Made by a program: the position numbers and the translations under genes. A stretch of 64,000 nt of DNA from Acidobacteriota bacterium (GTDB lineage Bacteria > Acidobacteriota > Terriglobia > UBA7540): the NCBI GenBank assembly GCA_004298155.1, contig SCRD01000028.1, forward strand, positions 1 to 64,000, in the 5' to 3' direction. The stretch's first letter is position 1. The number at the start of each line of letters is the position of its first letter. Of the stretch, positions 26,057 through 35,369 are shown piece by piece. A model generated the notes under the pieces. The model worked only from the letters and a program-made list of their open reading frames with translations. It searched no databases and had not been told where the DNA came from.

Positions 26057-26724
26057 GCACCTTTTTGGCGTTGGAGGCTGTGGCCTGCGAATGATGCCGG
26101 TATTTTCTCAGGCTAAGTCTCGAACGGCTGTAATCGACTGTGCCGTGGAGTACAGGGTCGAAGACGTTCCATCCGGCGGTCGAAGATCCTTTCGAGGAAA
26201 ATCGTTCCAGTCCCATTGGCCAGATATACACCGGTTCTCAAGGAGCCTGCTCAGCCATGGCTTCTACGATCACTACACCATGCAGGGCCGCCCTCGCGCA
26301 GAAAAGCCCCTCCGCCGAAAGGGCCAGGTTCTTGTGCTTCCACAAGTCCCGCAAATGATGGTCGAGCAAACATAAACCGATACCTCTTTGAGAGCGTCGC
26401 CCAGGCTGAGCAGCAGATAGGCTTCGGCGTTGCTGGCCGAGTCGTTGCTCCTCACTTCCGTATCGCTATTAGTATCGACCCTTCGTTAAGTGCACTCAGA
26501 ACGTCCCCAGGCTTATTAGAGGCGCGAGCATGGAAAATGAGCCGCGTTCGTCGTCATCCATGCCTTTGGGATTTAAAGGTGTGTTTTTCCAAATTCAAGA
26601 GTTGAAGTGTGGGGTGGTCAAGCCTATAATCAGCGACAGAATAGTGGCAGTCCGGACTCGCTCGTCACATCAACCCAATTTCCGGCCCACGCCGCTATTA
26701 ACATTCCTGCGGAGGGGTCTGACC
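26057..26724. other. Sparse spacer before a lipoprotein gene
   Basis: About 670 bases without a supported gene. Frames crossing it overlap the regulator's 3' end or extend the lipoprotein upstream, and their translations show no family pattern. No repeats or RNA genes were recognised. Confidence 0.4.
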
Positions 26725-27612
26725 ATGAACAGAGATGATCCTTGTGATTCCGGTTCGGCATATCTTCGGATTCTAACCATTTTGCTGACCTTGTTTTTCG
26801 CGGCTTGTTCTTCCTCCGTCTCGCCTCCCAGGGGCTCCGGGGTGGACTATCAGCAGGCCAAGGTTATGTTCAAGCAGGGCAATTTGGACCGTGCGCTCAG
26901 CTTGACGGACGCCATAGCCGAAGCGAACTCGAACAGCCCCGATGCACTAAACGCCAGGGTTCTCAGGGCTGTTATTTACAGCGGCCGAATTGACGCCTAC
27001 CGGGAACTGGCTGATACATACAAGAAGGGCAGCGATATCGCCACGAAATCCCAAGCCGTGGCTTCATACAACCGTCGTCGTAGCAATGCGTTGCAGTATG
27101 GCGGAGGAGCCGCGCTTGATCTGGGCGAAGTCGTCATGCAAATGACTTCCAAGCCGGACTTTCCCAAAGAGCTCACGCTGGACGCCCCGTGGCCTGACGT
27201 GGAGGGCCCACAGGTTATTGATGCGCTAACGCGAATCCGGCGAGGAGCGTGGGTCCCGGAAGAAGCGCAGGACAGCGCAGGACTCGACGCTCAGCACAAA
27301 GGCATCGACGACGTTCTGGCAGAGCTTGTCGGCGGCAACCGCAGCAAAGTCCGCACTGCGATGCAGGCCGGCCCAGTCAAATTGAATGGCCTGGACTTTG
27401 CCCTTTTCCTTGAGAAGCAGATGGTGGAGGGGTTGGAGTTGTTCGGCCCGAAGTATCTTGCCAACCCAGGTCAGGTGAAAACCCTTTGTGACGTTGCGAA
27501 CCGCCTTGCTTCACCCATCGAGACGACGCTCAAAGAGAATCCCGACAAGGCGAGAGAAGCGGCGTTCAAGAAATTTCAGAAACAGATCAAGGACGCCGAA
27601 AAGTTTACTTGA
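26725..27612 (+). CDS. Hypothetical lipoprotein with TPR-like N-terminal repeat
   Basis: A 295-residue protein starting at ATG 26725 behind GGAGGGG. Residues about 12-30 are hydrophobic and end in a lipobox LFFAAC, giving a lipid-modified Cys near residue 29. Residues about 40-110 (YQQAKVMFKQGNLDRALSL, ALNARVLRAVIY) look like one or two tetratricopeptide-type helix pairs. The rest is helical and charged, with FKKFQKQIKDAEKF at the end. No family is recognised. It is likely an envelope-anchored scaffold protein and stands alone. Confidence 0.7.
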   Translation: MNRDDPCDSGSAYLRILTILLTLFFAACSSSVSPPRGSGVDYQQAKVMFKQGNLDRALSLTDAIAEANSNSPDALNARVLRAVIYSGRIDAYRELADTYKKGSDIATKSQAVASYNRRRSNALQYGGGAALDLGEVVMQMTSKPDFPKELTLDAPWPDVEGPQVIDALTRIRRGAWVPEEAQDSAGLDAQHKGIDDVLAELVGGNRSKVRTAMQAGPVKLNGLDFALFLEKQMVEGLELFGPKYLANPGQVKTLCDVANRLASPIETTLKENPDKAREAAFKKFQKQIKDAEKFT

Positions 27613-27872
27613 TCGGCGGATTGTCGGCGGAGGCGGACCACGTGACGGCAACGGGGGACAGCTTCAAGGTCGATTTGAATCTGGGCTCACCGGGCTGCGT
27701 CCGTGCCTGCAAGCGAGCGGATCACGCAGTTTCCCAGGCGCGCAAACGCTTTGGCAACCTCTGTGATAAATTCCGAAATTGGGCAGCCGCGATGGAATGG
27801 GCCATTCTGTAAACCTCGCGAGCCGAGCAGCTTTGCGCTTCCATCTGGATTATCCCCGGCGGGAGATTTAAC

Positions 27873-29042
27873 ATGTTTCCGTTTCACGGCGTTGACTTCA
27901 TGGAGATTGACGCTTTTCTGAGCGACGAAGAGAAGCTTGTCCGGCAGACGGTTCGCGCATTTGTCGAGAAGGAAGTCATTCCGTACATCGAGGGTTGGTT
28001 CCGCCAGGGTGAATTCCCCATGCGCCTGGTGGCGGTGCTTGGCGAGATGGGCTTTCTTGGGGCCAGCCTCAGCGGGTACGGCTGCGCAGAGATGTCAAAT
28101 GTACAGTACGGGCTCGTGATGCAGGAACTCGAGCGCGCCGACAGTGGGCTCCGCAGCTTTGTTTCGGTTCAGAGCGCGCTGGTGATGTTTCCCATCCATA
28201 ACTTCGGCTCTGAAGATCAGAAGCAGCGATGGCTGCCGGCGCTCCAACAGGGAAAAGCTATCGGGTGCTTCGCCCTCACGGAACCGGATTTCGGATCAAA
28301 CCCCGGCGCGATGCGCACTCGCGCTGTGAAAGACGGCAATGATTTTGTCCTGAATGGTGAGAAGACCTGGATTACAAACGGCTCAATTGCCGATGTTGCC
28401 GTGGTCTGGGCGCGGACGCCCGAGGGCATTCGAGGTTTTCTGGTGGAAAAAGGTATGCCTGGTTACACCGCGAAGGATATTAAAGGAAAGATGTCGCTGC
28501 GCGCTTCCGTAACTTCGTCACTCTCGTTCGCGGATGTTCGGGTTCCGACGGCGGCTATGTTCCCCGCCGGCATTGGGTTGAAAGCAGCACTCGATTGTCT
28601 GACCCAGGCGCGCTACGGGATCGGATGGGGAGCTGTGGGCGCCGCCATGGCCTGCTACAACGAAGCCTTGGAATACGCCAGGGTCCGCAAGCAGTTCGGC
28701 GATAAACCCATCGCCGCGCACCAGTTGGTGCAGGCGCAGATTGCCGAAATGATCACGGAAATTACCAAGGCGCAATTGCTGGCGCTCCACGTAGGCCGCT
28801 TGAAGGACCGTGGCCGGGCCGATTTCGCCCACATCTCCATGCTGAAGCGCAACAACGTCAAAATCGCACTCGACATTGCCCGCAGCGCCCGCGACATATT
28901 GGGAGCTAACGGCGTGGCCGACGAATACCCCGTCTTCCGCCACATGTGCAATCTGGAATCAGTTTTCACTTACGAAGGCACGCACAACATTCACACGTTG
29001 ATCATTGGCGAGCACGCCACCGGCATCGCGGCTTATCAATAA
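27873..29042 (+). CDS. gcdH: Acyl-CoA dehydrogenase, glutaryl-CoA dehydrogenase-like
   Basis: A 389-residue FAD acyl-CoA dehydrogenase. Landmarks are CFALTEPDFGSNPGAMRTRA (flavin and CoA contact), LNGEKTWITNG, the RYGIGWGAVGAA helix, and C-terminal TYEGTHNIHTLIIG with catalytic Glu368. TEPDFGSNP and YEGTHNIHTLI are the patterns of glutaryl-CoA dehydrogenase, which oxidises and decarboxylates glutaryl-CoA to crotonyl-CoA in lysine and aromatic breakdown. No lysine-degradation genes lie next to it, so a related short-chain substrate is possible. The start is uncertain between ATG 27873 and ATG 27900. Confidence 0.88.
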   Translation: MFPFHGVDFMEIDAFLSDEEKLVRQTVRAFVEKEVIPYIEGWFRQGEFPMRLVAVLGEMGFLGASLSGYGCAEMSNVQYGLVMQELERADSGLRSFVSVQSALVMFPIHNFGSEDQKQRWLPALQQGKAIGCFALTEPDFGSNPGAMRTRAVKDGNDFVLNGEKTWITNGSIADVAVVWARTPEGIRGFLVEKGMPGYTAKDIKGKMSLRASVTSSLSFADVRVPTAAMFPAGIGLKAALDCLTQARYGIGWGAVGAAMACYNEALEYARVRKQFGDKPIAAHQLVQAQIAEMITEITKAQLLALHVGRLKDRGRADFAHISMLKRNNVKIALDIARSARDILGANGVADEYPVFRHMCNLESVFTYEGTHNIHTLIIGEHATGIAAYQ

Positions 29043-29063
29043 GAGCGATGCTTGATTGCCGCC

Positions 29064-30050
29064 TCACCTGTTGACGACCTTCATCCCGCCCTCAGGATAG
29101 CGGTCGCCGGCAGCGACACCTTTGGGAGCAACCTCGTCGATCCGGCTGAGTTCTTCTGCGGTGAGGCTGATTTCGAGGGCCGCCAGATTTTCCTCGAGAT
29201 GGGCCCGGTGGCTGCTTCCAGGGATAGGGACCATGTCTTCTCCCTGAGCCAGAACCCAGGCCAGGGCTAGCTGTGCAGGCTTGCAGCCTTTTTCACCCGC
29301 CATCTCTTCAATGCGCCGCACCAGGTCGAGATTGCGCTGGAAGTTTTCTCCCTGGAAGCGCGGATTGTTTTGCCGCCAGTCGCCAGGCTCAAGATCTTGG
29401 GGACTCTTGAACCTTCCGGTGAGGAAGCCGCGGCCAAGTGGACTGTAGGGCACAAAGGTAATTCCCAGTTCGCGGCAGAGGGGGATGAGCTCATCTTCCG
29501 GGTCGCGGCTCCACAATGAATATTCGGTTTGGAGCGCGCTGATAGGCCATGTCTTGTGCGCGCGGCGGATGGTTCCGGGCGCGGCCTCTGATAGCCCCAG
29601 GCATCGCACTTTTCCTTCCTCCACCAGCCGCGACAAGGCGCCCACCGTCTCTTCGATGGGCACATTGATGTCGACCCGATGCTGATAATAGAGATCGATT
29701 GTATCGGTCTCGAGGCGCCGGAGGCTCGCCTCGCACGCCTGCTTTACGTAATCCGGCCGTCCGCTGATTCCGACAAAGTTTCCTGCAGCATCTCGGATGT
29801 TACCGAACTTGGTTGCCAGGACGACACGGTTCCGGCGGCCGCGAAGGGCCTTGCCCACCAGTTCTTCATTGCTGCCTTTGCCGTATGCGTCGGCCGTATC
29901 AAGAAAATTAACGTCCAGGTCCAGTGCTCGCTGGATTACACCGATGGATTCCTGATCGTCCCGAGTTCCGTAAAATTCCGACATGCCCATGCAACCCAGC
30001 CCGAGGGCTGACAATGAAAACAAGCTGTGACCCAGTTTCCGAAATTGCAT
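29064..30050 (-). CDS. Aldo/keto reductase
   Basis: A 328-residue NADPH-dependent TIM-barrel reductase. The catalytic tetrad is visible: Asp and Tyr in [18 protein letters not shown], Lys in VVLATKFG, and His in LYYQHRVD. The C-terminal cofactor segment [19 protein letters not shown] is typical of the YajO/Tas-like AKR group. It reduces small aldehydes or ketones; the substrate is unknown. ATG 30050 follows AGGCGGAAGAGA; an upstream start would add 54 unlikely residues. Its 3' end lies 22 bases from the convergent acyl-CoA dehydrogenase. Confidence 0.9.
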   Translation of the reverse strand: MQFRKLGHSLFSLSALGLGCMGMSEFYGTRDDQESIGVIQRALDLDVNFLDTADAYGKGSNEELVGKALRGRRNRVVLATKFGNIRDAAGNFVGISGRPDYVKQACEASLRRLETDTIDLYYQHRVDINVPIEETVGALSRLVEEGKVRCLGLSEAAPGTIRRAHKTWPISALQTEYSLWSRDPEDELIPLCRELGITFVPYSPLGRGFLTGRFKSPQDLEPGDWRQNNPRFQGENFQRNLDLVRRIEEMAGEKGCKPAQLALAWVLAQGEDMVPIPGSSHRAHLEENLAALEISLTAEELSRIDEVAPKGVAAGDRYPEGGMKVVNR

Positions 30051-30408
30051 TCTCTTCCGCCTCCGCTGCTGGTTTGTATATGAATGTTCAGCATAACACC
30101 GGGGTTGCGGCGCCTCAAGGTTCGTGAAGGCGCTTTCCGCACTGAGTTCGATATTCAATTCTTGGCTCTTATTTTCCCCCTTCTTTTGCTCAAAGGTTCG
30201 GGCACTGTGCACATCGATATTTCCACCATCCCCGTGTCGATCGGCTCTGACTCACATGGGGTGCGGAGATAACTTGTGATGCAGCATGGCATGATTATCC
30301 TGCGGAACCGGCTTCTGCCAACAAACGTATGAACAGGTAGGCTGCGGGAGCTTCCTCCCGGTTAGCCGGGCCTGTGCGGTAGAATGTTACCTAAGAAAGG
30401 AGAACAAC
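30051..30408. other. Divergent spacer with a small GC hairpin
   Basis: About 360 bases between the aldo/keto reductase and the next gene. A perfect CCCGG-TTAG-CCGGG hairpin sits at 30357-30370, and TAGAAT at 30380-30385 could be a -10 for the downstream gene, without a clear -35. Nothing else was recognised. Confidence 0.4.
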
Positions 30409-30993
30409 TTGGCTACATCTCCCCAGCCTGCTGGACTTCCCCGCAAACCGCTGGATAAACACGTAGTCTGGGCCATCCTGCTTGTTATAGGTTTTATCAT
30501 CGCCTCCGGCCTCTTCATGGTCTGGTTCGGCCTGCGTATCCTTTCCCATAGTGTTCAGGTCAAAGTCAGCGAAACAGGTCCGGACAGCAAAGTGGTTACG
30601 GTCAGGACGCCTGTTGGCAATCTCAGGATTGCCAAAGACCAGAACCTCCGCGATCCCGACATCGGGCTTCCGGTCTATCCAGGATCCACGAGGGCTGCGG
30701 ATTCTAATGGTGATAACTCCGTTTCGCTTAACTTCGACCTGCCGAGCGATACAGACCTTCGCATCGTGGCGGCAAAATTCAACACGCCTGACCCTGTAAA
30801 CAAGGTCCAGGATTTTTACAAGGTTCAACTGGGTGGCGAAGCCACGAGCTTTAGCCGGACTGACCGTGAGGGGAAAATCGTTTTTGAGATGAAGGGCGGC
30901 GAGCAGGATAAAGTTGTGTCCCTCAGGCCGTACGATGGAGGAACGCAGATCCACCTGGTTCGAATCTTCCACGGCCACGCCGAGCCCAACTGA
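30409..30993 (+). CDS. Membrane-anchored hypothetical protein
   Basis: A 194-residue protein starting at TTG 30409 after AAAGGAG. One transmembrane helix (about 22-45, WAILLVIGFIIASGLFMVW) is followed by an exported domain of about 145 residues. It begins with beta-rich KVSETGPDSKVVTVRTPVGNL and contains LPVYPGSTR and VNKVQDFYKVQLGG. The last part resembles small periplasmic domains found after a single anchor in acidobacterial proteins, but I recognise no named family. No function is assigned. Confidence 0.7.
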   Translation: MATSPQPAGLPRKPLDKHVVWAILLVIGFIIASGLFMVWFGLRILSHSVQVKVSETGPDSKVVTVRTPVGNLRIAKDQNLRDPDIGLPVYPGSTRAADSNGDNSVSLNFDLPSDTDLRIVAAKFNTPDPVNKVQDFYKVQLGGEATSFSRTDREGKIVFEMKGGEQDKVVSLRPYDGGTQIHLVRIFHGHAEPN

Positions 30994-31203
30994 ATCCGCT
31001 TAAGGTCATTATCCTGCGCCAAGGCTCCGTCACGCTTTCTGCTGTGAAAGCTCCTGGTTCCTCGAGGATCGGCCTGCTCGCACGAGTCTCACAGCCGGGC
31101 CGGGGCATGCCCTCCAGATCTATTCGAGGCGCAAATTCTTGATTTCTCCTCCGATTCCGGCGATTCAGGTGTGTGTCAATTCTCCGCAATTCAAAGTTGC
31201 CGA

Positions 31204-31209
31204 TATAAT
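31204..31209 (+). promoter_or_regulatory. Perfect -10 hexamer upstream of pruA
   Basis: TATAAT lies 38 bases before the aldehyde dehydrogenase ATG at 31247. The -35 region at 16-18 base spacing is weak (TTCTCC). The distance suits a short leader with GGGGAG as ribosome site. Confidence 0.4.
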
Positions 31210-31246
31210 AGAGGGCTTGGGGGAGTACAAACAAGGGGAGAGGCGA

Positions 31247-32806
31247 ATGCAGCTAGCATCGTTCAAGAATGAGCCTTTGTGTGACTTCAAGGGCAATCAT
31301 GAGCATTTCCGCCAAATGCATGAAGCTCTTGAGGACGTAAAGAGGGAGCTCGGAGCGAAATATCCCGCCGTGATTGGATCTGAGCGCACCGACACGAAAG
31401 AAACTTTCCATTCTTACAATCCGTCGGTAAAGGGCCAGGTGGTGGGGACGTTTCCCAAGGGCGATCCCAGCCTGGCCGCCCTCGCCATCGAGAAAGCCGA
31501 AAGGGCCTTTGAGAGCTGGAGCCGCACACCTGTAGAGACGCGGGTAGGGCTGCTGACTTTGGCGGCCAAGATTGTCCGTGACCGAAAGTTTCATTTTGCG
31601 GCATGGATGGTCTATGAGGTGGGCAAGTCGTGGGCAGAAGCCGATGCAGACGTGGCGGAGGCTATCGATTTTTGCGAGTTTTATGCACGGGAAATGCTGC
31701 GTCTGGCTGGCCGCCAGCCTATTACTCCCGTACCGGGGGAACGGAACCGCCTGGAGTACATCCCTCTGGGTGTCGGTGTCGTTATTCCTCCATGGAATTT
31801 CCCGCTGGCGATTCTGGCCGGAATGACGGCGGCCTCGATTGTAGCGGGCAACACCGTGGTGTTGAAGCCCTCGAGCGACTCGCCCACAATCGGTTACAAG
31901 TTTTTTGAAGCGTTGGAAGAAGCTGGCATGCCCGCCGGCGTGGTGAATTTCCTTCCGGGCCCCGGCTCCACGGTTGGCGATGCCCTCGTGGCGCACCCTC
32001 GCACGCGGTACATCGCCTTCACCGGATCGAAGGAGGTGGGCCTGCATATCAATGAGCTCGCGGCAAAGCCGCAGCGTGGGCAGATATGGATCAAGCGCGT
32101 CATTGCCGAAATGGGCGGCAAGGATTCCATTATTGTAGACAGTGAGACAGACCTTGAATCGGCCGTCGCGGGGGTGACTGCTTCAGCTTTTGGTTATCAG
32201 GGGCAGAAGTGCTCGGCCTGCTCGCGCGCTATCGTAGTGGAGACAGTTTATGAGCCTTTTCTTGAAAAACTGACGGAGCGAGTTGGGGCCATCAAAGTGG
32301 GCAATCCTTCGGACCCTGAAACGGACATGGGGCCGGTGATCAACGGTCGCGCCAAAGAATCCATCCTGCAGTACATCAAGCTTGGAAGGAACGAAGGCCG
32401 GGTAATCGCCGGAGGAAGGGAAGCGGCAGGCCAGGGCCATTTCCTTGCTCCTACCGTTATTGCCGATGTTCCTCCCGATGCGCGTCTCTCACAGGAGGAG
32501 ATTTTCGGACCGGTGTTGGCTGTGCTGAAAGCAGCGGATTTTGATGAAGCCCTACGGATCGCCAACAACACGGAATACGGCCTGACCGGCTCTGTATACA
32601 CCAAGAACCGGGCGAAGATTGAGAAAGCTACAGAGCGCTTCCACGTGGGCAATCTTTACTTTAACCGCAAATGCACTGGAGCTCTGGTAGGTGCCCATCC
32701 CTTCGGCGGATTCAATATGTCCGGCACGGATTCCAAGGCCGGCGGACATGATTATCTATTGCTGTTTACACAGGCCAAGTCCATCTCCGAGAAACAGAGC
32801 GCATAG
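31247..32806 (+). CDS. pruA: L-glutamate gamma-semialdehyde (1-pyrroline-5-carboxylate) dehydrogenase
   Basis: A 519-residue aldehyde dehydrogenase of the stand-alone P5CDH (RocA/PruA) type. It converts glutamate semialdehyde to glutamate with NAD in proline and arginine catabolism. Landmarks are the N-terminal NEPLCDFKGNHEH, GVGVVIPPWNFPLAILAGM, AEMGGKDSIIVD with the general-base Glu, and GYQGQKCSACSRAIV with the catalytic Cys. ATG 31247 follows GGGGAGAGGCGA. Proline dehydrogenase is not adjacent. The C-terminal GALVGAHPFGGFNMSGTDSK and LFTQAKSISE match the group. Confidence 0.94.
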   Translation: MQLASFKNEPLCDFKGNHEHFRQMHEALEDVKRELGAKYPAVIGSERTDTKETFHSYNPSVKGQVVGTFPKGDPSLAALAIEKAERAFESWSRTPVETRVGLLTLAAKIVRDRKFHFAAWMVYEVGKSWAEADADVAEAIDFCEFYAREMLRLAGRQPITPVPGERNRLEYIPLGVGVVIPPWNFPLAILAGMTAASIVAGNTVVLKPSSDSPTIGYKFFEALEEAGMPAGVVNFLPGPGSTVGDALVAHPRTRYIAFTGSKEVGLHINELAAKPQRGQIWIKRVIAEMGGKDSIIVDSETDLESAVAGVTASAFGYQGQKCSACSRAIVVETVYEPFLEKLTERVGAIKVGNPSDPETDMGPVINGRAKESILQYIKLGRNEGRVIAGGREAAGQGHFLAPTVIADVPPDARLSQEEIFGPVLAVLKAADFDEALRIANNTEYGLTGSVYTKNRAKIEKATERFHVGNLYFNRKCTGALVGAHPFGGFNMSGTDSKAGGHDYLLLFTQAKSISEKQSA

Positions 32807-32914
32807 AAGCCGGCCCCGATGGTTGTGGCCGTGCAGATTGTGGCTGGGCTTTTTCCTCAGATGCCCGCTACGGGAGCAGCTTGTCATCGAGACGCCAGTG
32901 GGGCATCTCGACGA

Positions 32915-33760
32915 TCACTTGGCAACGTTCTGGCTCGATCCCGGCAGATCAATTCCGAAGTCCCACACGGCAATGTTCAGTTTATCCTCCAGCATTTCTC
33001 CAAGTGCATACTCCCCCGAATTGAGAGGCTGTGTTGGCTTCAATTCAAAGACGCCGGCCGCCAGTTGCTTGCGATCGAGTGGGATGTCCGCTCTGTTTTC
33101 CCCGGACTTCCCCAGCCCGATCCCGGACTGAATTTTTTCAACAACCCGGGAGTCTTTCTTCTGCGCCAGAGGTAGCAGTTGCGCCCGCATGGGCCAGTTG
33201 TCCGTATCCTGGATGTAGAAGACCGGATCGGCATTGGTAATCCTTACGGCGGCTTTAGGGCCCGTCAGCACTACGATAGCCTGTTTTTTCAAAAGGGGCC
33301 CAGGCATTACCATGATCAGGGCGATGCGCTTCTTGTCGGTCACAACTTTTGCCGGTGTCTGAATCAGACGAATCGCCCTCGTGCCGTCATAAGCATATAC
33401 GCCTGCGTCGCCGGGCAGACGGACGTCCGGCTTGATCTGGTATCCGTTGTTGGCAGGAACTTCAAACCGCTGATTTTGCAGCTCTTCCGCGGCTTTCAGT
33501 TGTTTGGTCTGCTTCGCCTTCTCTTCAGCTTCTGCGCGCTGGGTCGCTTCAAAATCCACCATCGTTTTGGGCATCTCTTCCCAGTCTGAGCTTTCCAGGT
33601 CGTAGTAGCGGACACGGTCGCCCTTTACCTCATAGCTCTTCACCATGACGTAACTCCCGTCTTTCAAGAACAGCTTGACGGCGGCTCGAATTGGCAGCGG
33701 GCCCAGCAATAGTCCCGTGAGCACCATCACTGCCACCGATAGAAAAGCTCCCACACGCAT
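32915..33760 (-). CDS. Secreted hypothetical protein, conserved N-terminal SYVMVKSYEV domain
   Basis: A 281-residue exported protein. ATG 33760 (MRVGAFLSV) follows ATGAGGTACGAG and opens a signal peptide ending near PIRAA. The mature N-terminus, VKLFLKDGSYVMVKSYEV then GDRVRYYDLESSDWEEMPKTM, is a short beta domain that I believe recurs in acidobacterial secreted proteins. A Lys/Glu-rich helix (about 80-105) and a second beta domain starting GVYAYDGTRAIRL follow. No enzymatic motif is visible. A longer start would overlap the divergent DUF2264 gene. Confidence 0.75.
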   Translation of the reverse strand: MRVGAFLSVAVMVLTGLLLGPLPIRAAVKLFLKDGSYVMVKSYEVKGDRVRYYDLESSDWEEMPKTMVDFEATQRAEAEEKAKQTKQLKAAEELQNQRFEVPANNGYQIKPDVRLPGDAGVYAYDGTRAIRLIQTPAKVVTDKKRIALIMVMPGPLLKKQAIVVLTGPKAAVRITNADPVFYIQDTDNWPMRAQLLPLAQKKDSRVVEKIQSGIGLGKSGENRADIPLDRKQLAAGVFELKPTQPLNSGEYALGEMLEDKLNIAVWDFGIDLPGSSQNVAK

Positions 33761-33916
33761 CTCGTACCTCATCCGTTTAGATGTTAGCGCGCCCTGCCGC
33801 GCCGTATCAAACCTGCTTTTGCTGGCGTACAATTTTTCGATCAAGAGACGACGCGAGGCCCGAAATTCTTGCATCTTCTCTTGCCAAATGGTCACCGGGC
33901 TGTTAAAAAGGCGGCT

Positions 33917-35227
33917 ATGCCAAAGCACAGATCGACGCCCGGCGGGGGTGGTCCCGCGCGACGGACCTTCCTGAAGAGCGTTGCTGCCATGGGAGCGCTG
34001 GCCTCAATGGAACCGATGCCCGCGCTGCCATCGCCATCGCAAGGACAATCGGCTGAAGCCGATCGCCGCTACTGGGTCGAAGTCCTGGCTCGCGTGGCAG
34101 ACCCGGTCCTGCGGGCGCTCAGCCAACAGAGGTTGAAGGCCAAAATGCCGGTTGAAGCGCCGTATGGGAACGTGGCAGACCGCCGCCGGTTTACCTACCT
34201 TGAAGCGGCTGGTCGTCTCCTTTGTGGCATTGCGCCGTGGCTGGAATCGAAGCCGATAGAGGCCTCTGAAGAGAAATTAAGGGGGCAACATGCCGAATGG
34301 GCCCGCGCGGCCATTGACGCGGCGATAAATCCCGAGTCCTCCGACTTCATGAATTTCAGCAAAGGCGCTCAGCCTGTTGTGGATGCCGCATTCCTCGCCC
34401 AGGCTGTGCTGCGCGCACCTATTGAGCTGTGGGAGAAACTGGCCCCAAAGGCGCAGCGGAACCTGGTGAAAGCGTTGCAGTCCACGCGTGTCATCCGCCC
34501 GGGCTTCAACAACTGGCTTTTGTTCAGCGCGATCGTCGAAGCTGGGCTGTGCTTTATGAGCGAAGGGTGGGACAAAATGCGAGTCGATTATGCTTTGCGC
34601 GAGCACCAGAGCTGGTATCTGGGCGACGGCGTATACGGCGACGGGCCGCAGTTCCACTGGGACTATTACAACAGCTTTGTGATCCAGCCCATGCTCCTCG
34701 ACGTGTTGGACACTGTCTCAAAGCACGCTGACGACTGGAATTCGATGCGGCCGGCCGTGCTGGCGCGGGCACGGCGTTACGCTGCTATCCAGGAGCGCCT
34801 GATCAGCCCTGAGGGAACGTACCCAGCCATTGGCAGATCGCTCGCTTATCGCTTTGGAGCTTTTCATCTTCTGGCCTCGATCGCTTTAAGAAAACAGCTT
34901 CCGGAAGGCGTTTCACCGGAACAGGTCCGCTGCGCGCTGACGGCAGTGATGCGGCGCATGATTGAAGCTCCGGGCACATTCGACGAAGATGGATGGCTGA
35001 CGGTGGGCTTCTGTGGCCACCAACCAGCCATCGCGGAAGGGTATATTTCAACTGGGAGTTGTTATCTTTGTTCGGCCGCCTGGCTTCCGCTTGGGCTCCC
35101 GCCGGACGATCCGTTCTGGAAAGGGCCTCCCCAGCCCTGGACCCAGCAAAAGGTATGGAGCGGAAAAAATGTTCCGGCCGACCACGCTCTGGGCGAAACT
35201 GGTGGCATTCCAGGCTGCCGCAAATAG
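33917..35227 (+). CDS. Tat-exported DUF2264 domain protein
   Basis: A 436-residue secreted protein. The twin-arginine signal PARRTFLKSVAAMGALAS is at about 13-30; ATG 33917 follows AAGGCGG. The remainder is an alpha-helical toroid of the DUF2264 family, shown by YLEAAGRLLCGIAPWLE, QSWYLGDGVYGDGPQFHWDYYN and SEGTYPAIGRSLAYRFGAF as SPEGTYPAIGRSLAYRFGAF. Conserved Asp/His/Trp residues in GDGVYGDGPQFHWD suggest a glycan-active site. DUF2264 proteins occur in carbohydrate utilisation loci. It precedes a polysaccharide deacetylase on the same strand. Confidence 0.88.
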   Translation: MPKHRSTPGGGGPARRTFLKSVAAMGALASMEPMPALPSPSQGQSAEADRRYWVEVLARVADPVLRALSQQRLKAKMPVEAPYGNVADRRRFTYLEAAGRLLCGIAPWLESKPIEASEEKLRGQHAEWARAAIDAAINPESSDFMNFSKGAQPVVDAAFLAQAVLRAPIELWEKLAPKAQRNLVKALQSTRVIRPGFNNWLLFSAIVEAGLCFMSEGWDKMRVDYALREHQSWYLGDGVYGDGPQFHWDYYNSFVIQPMLLDVLDTVSKHADDWNSMRPAVLARARRYAAIQERLISPEGTYPAIGRSLAYRFGAFHLLASIALRKQLPEGVSPEQVRCALTAVMRRMIEAPGTFDEDGWLTVGFCGHQPAIAEGYISTGSCYLCSAAWLPLGLPPDDPFWKGPPQPWTQQKVWSGKNVPADHALGETGGIPGCRK

Positions 35228-35369
35228 CCGGTAATACGCCGCAGCCGGTGTAATCGTAAGGTGGGTTTTGTTCGCCTCTTACGGCGGGGCAGAAACGGCA
35301 ACAATCACACGCTGCAGCAGGAAGATTGCGTTACCCAATAAAACAGGCAAGGAAAAGGAGGAAATACGA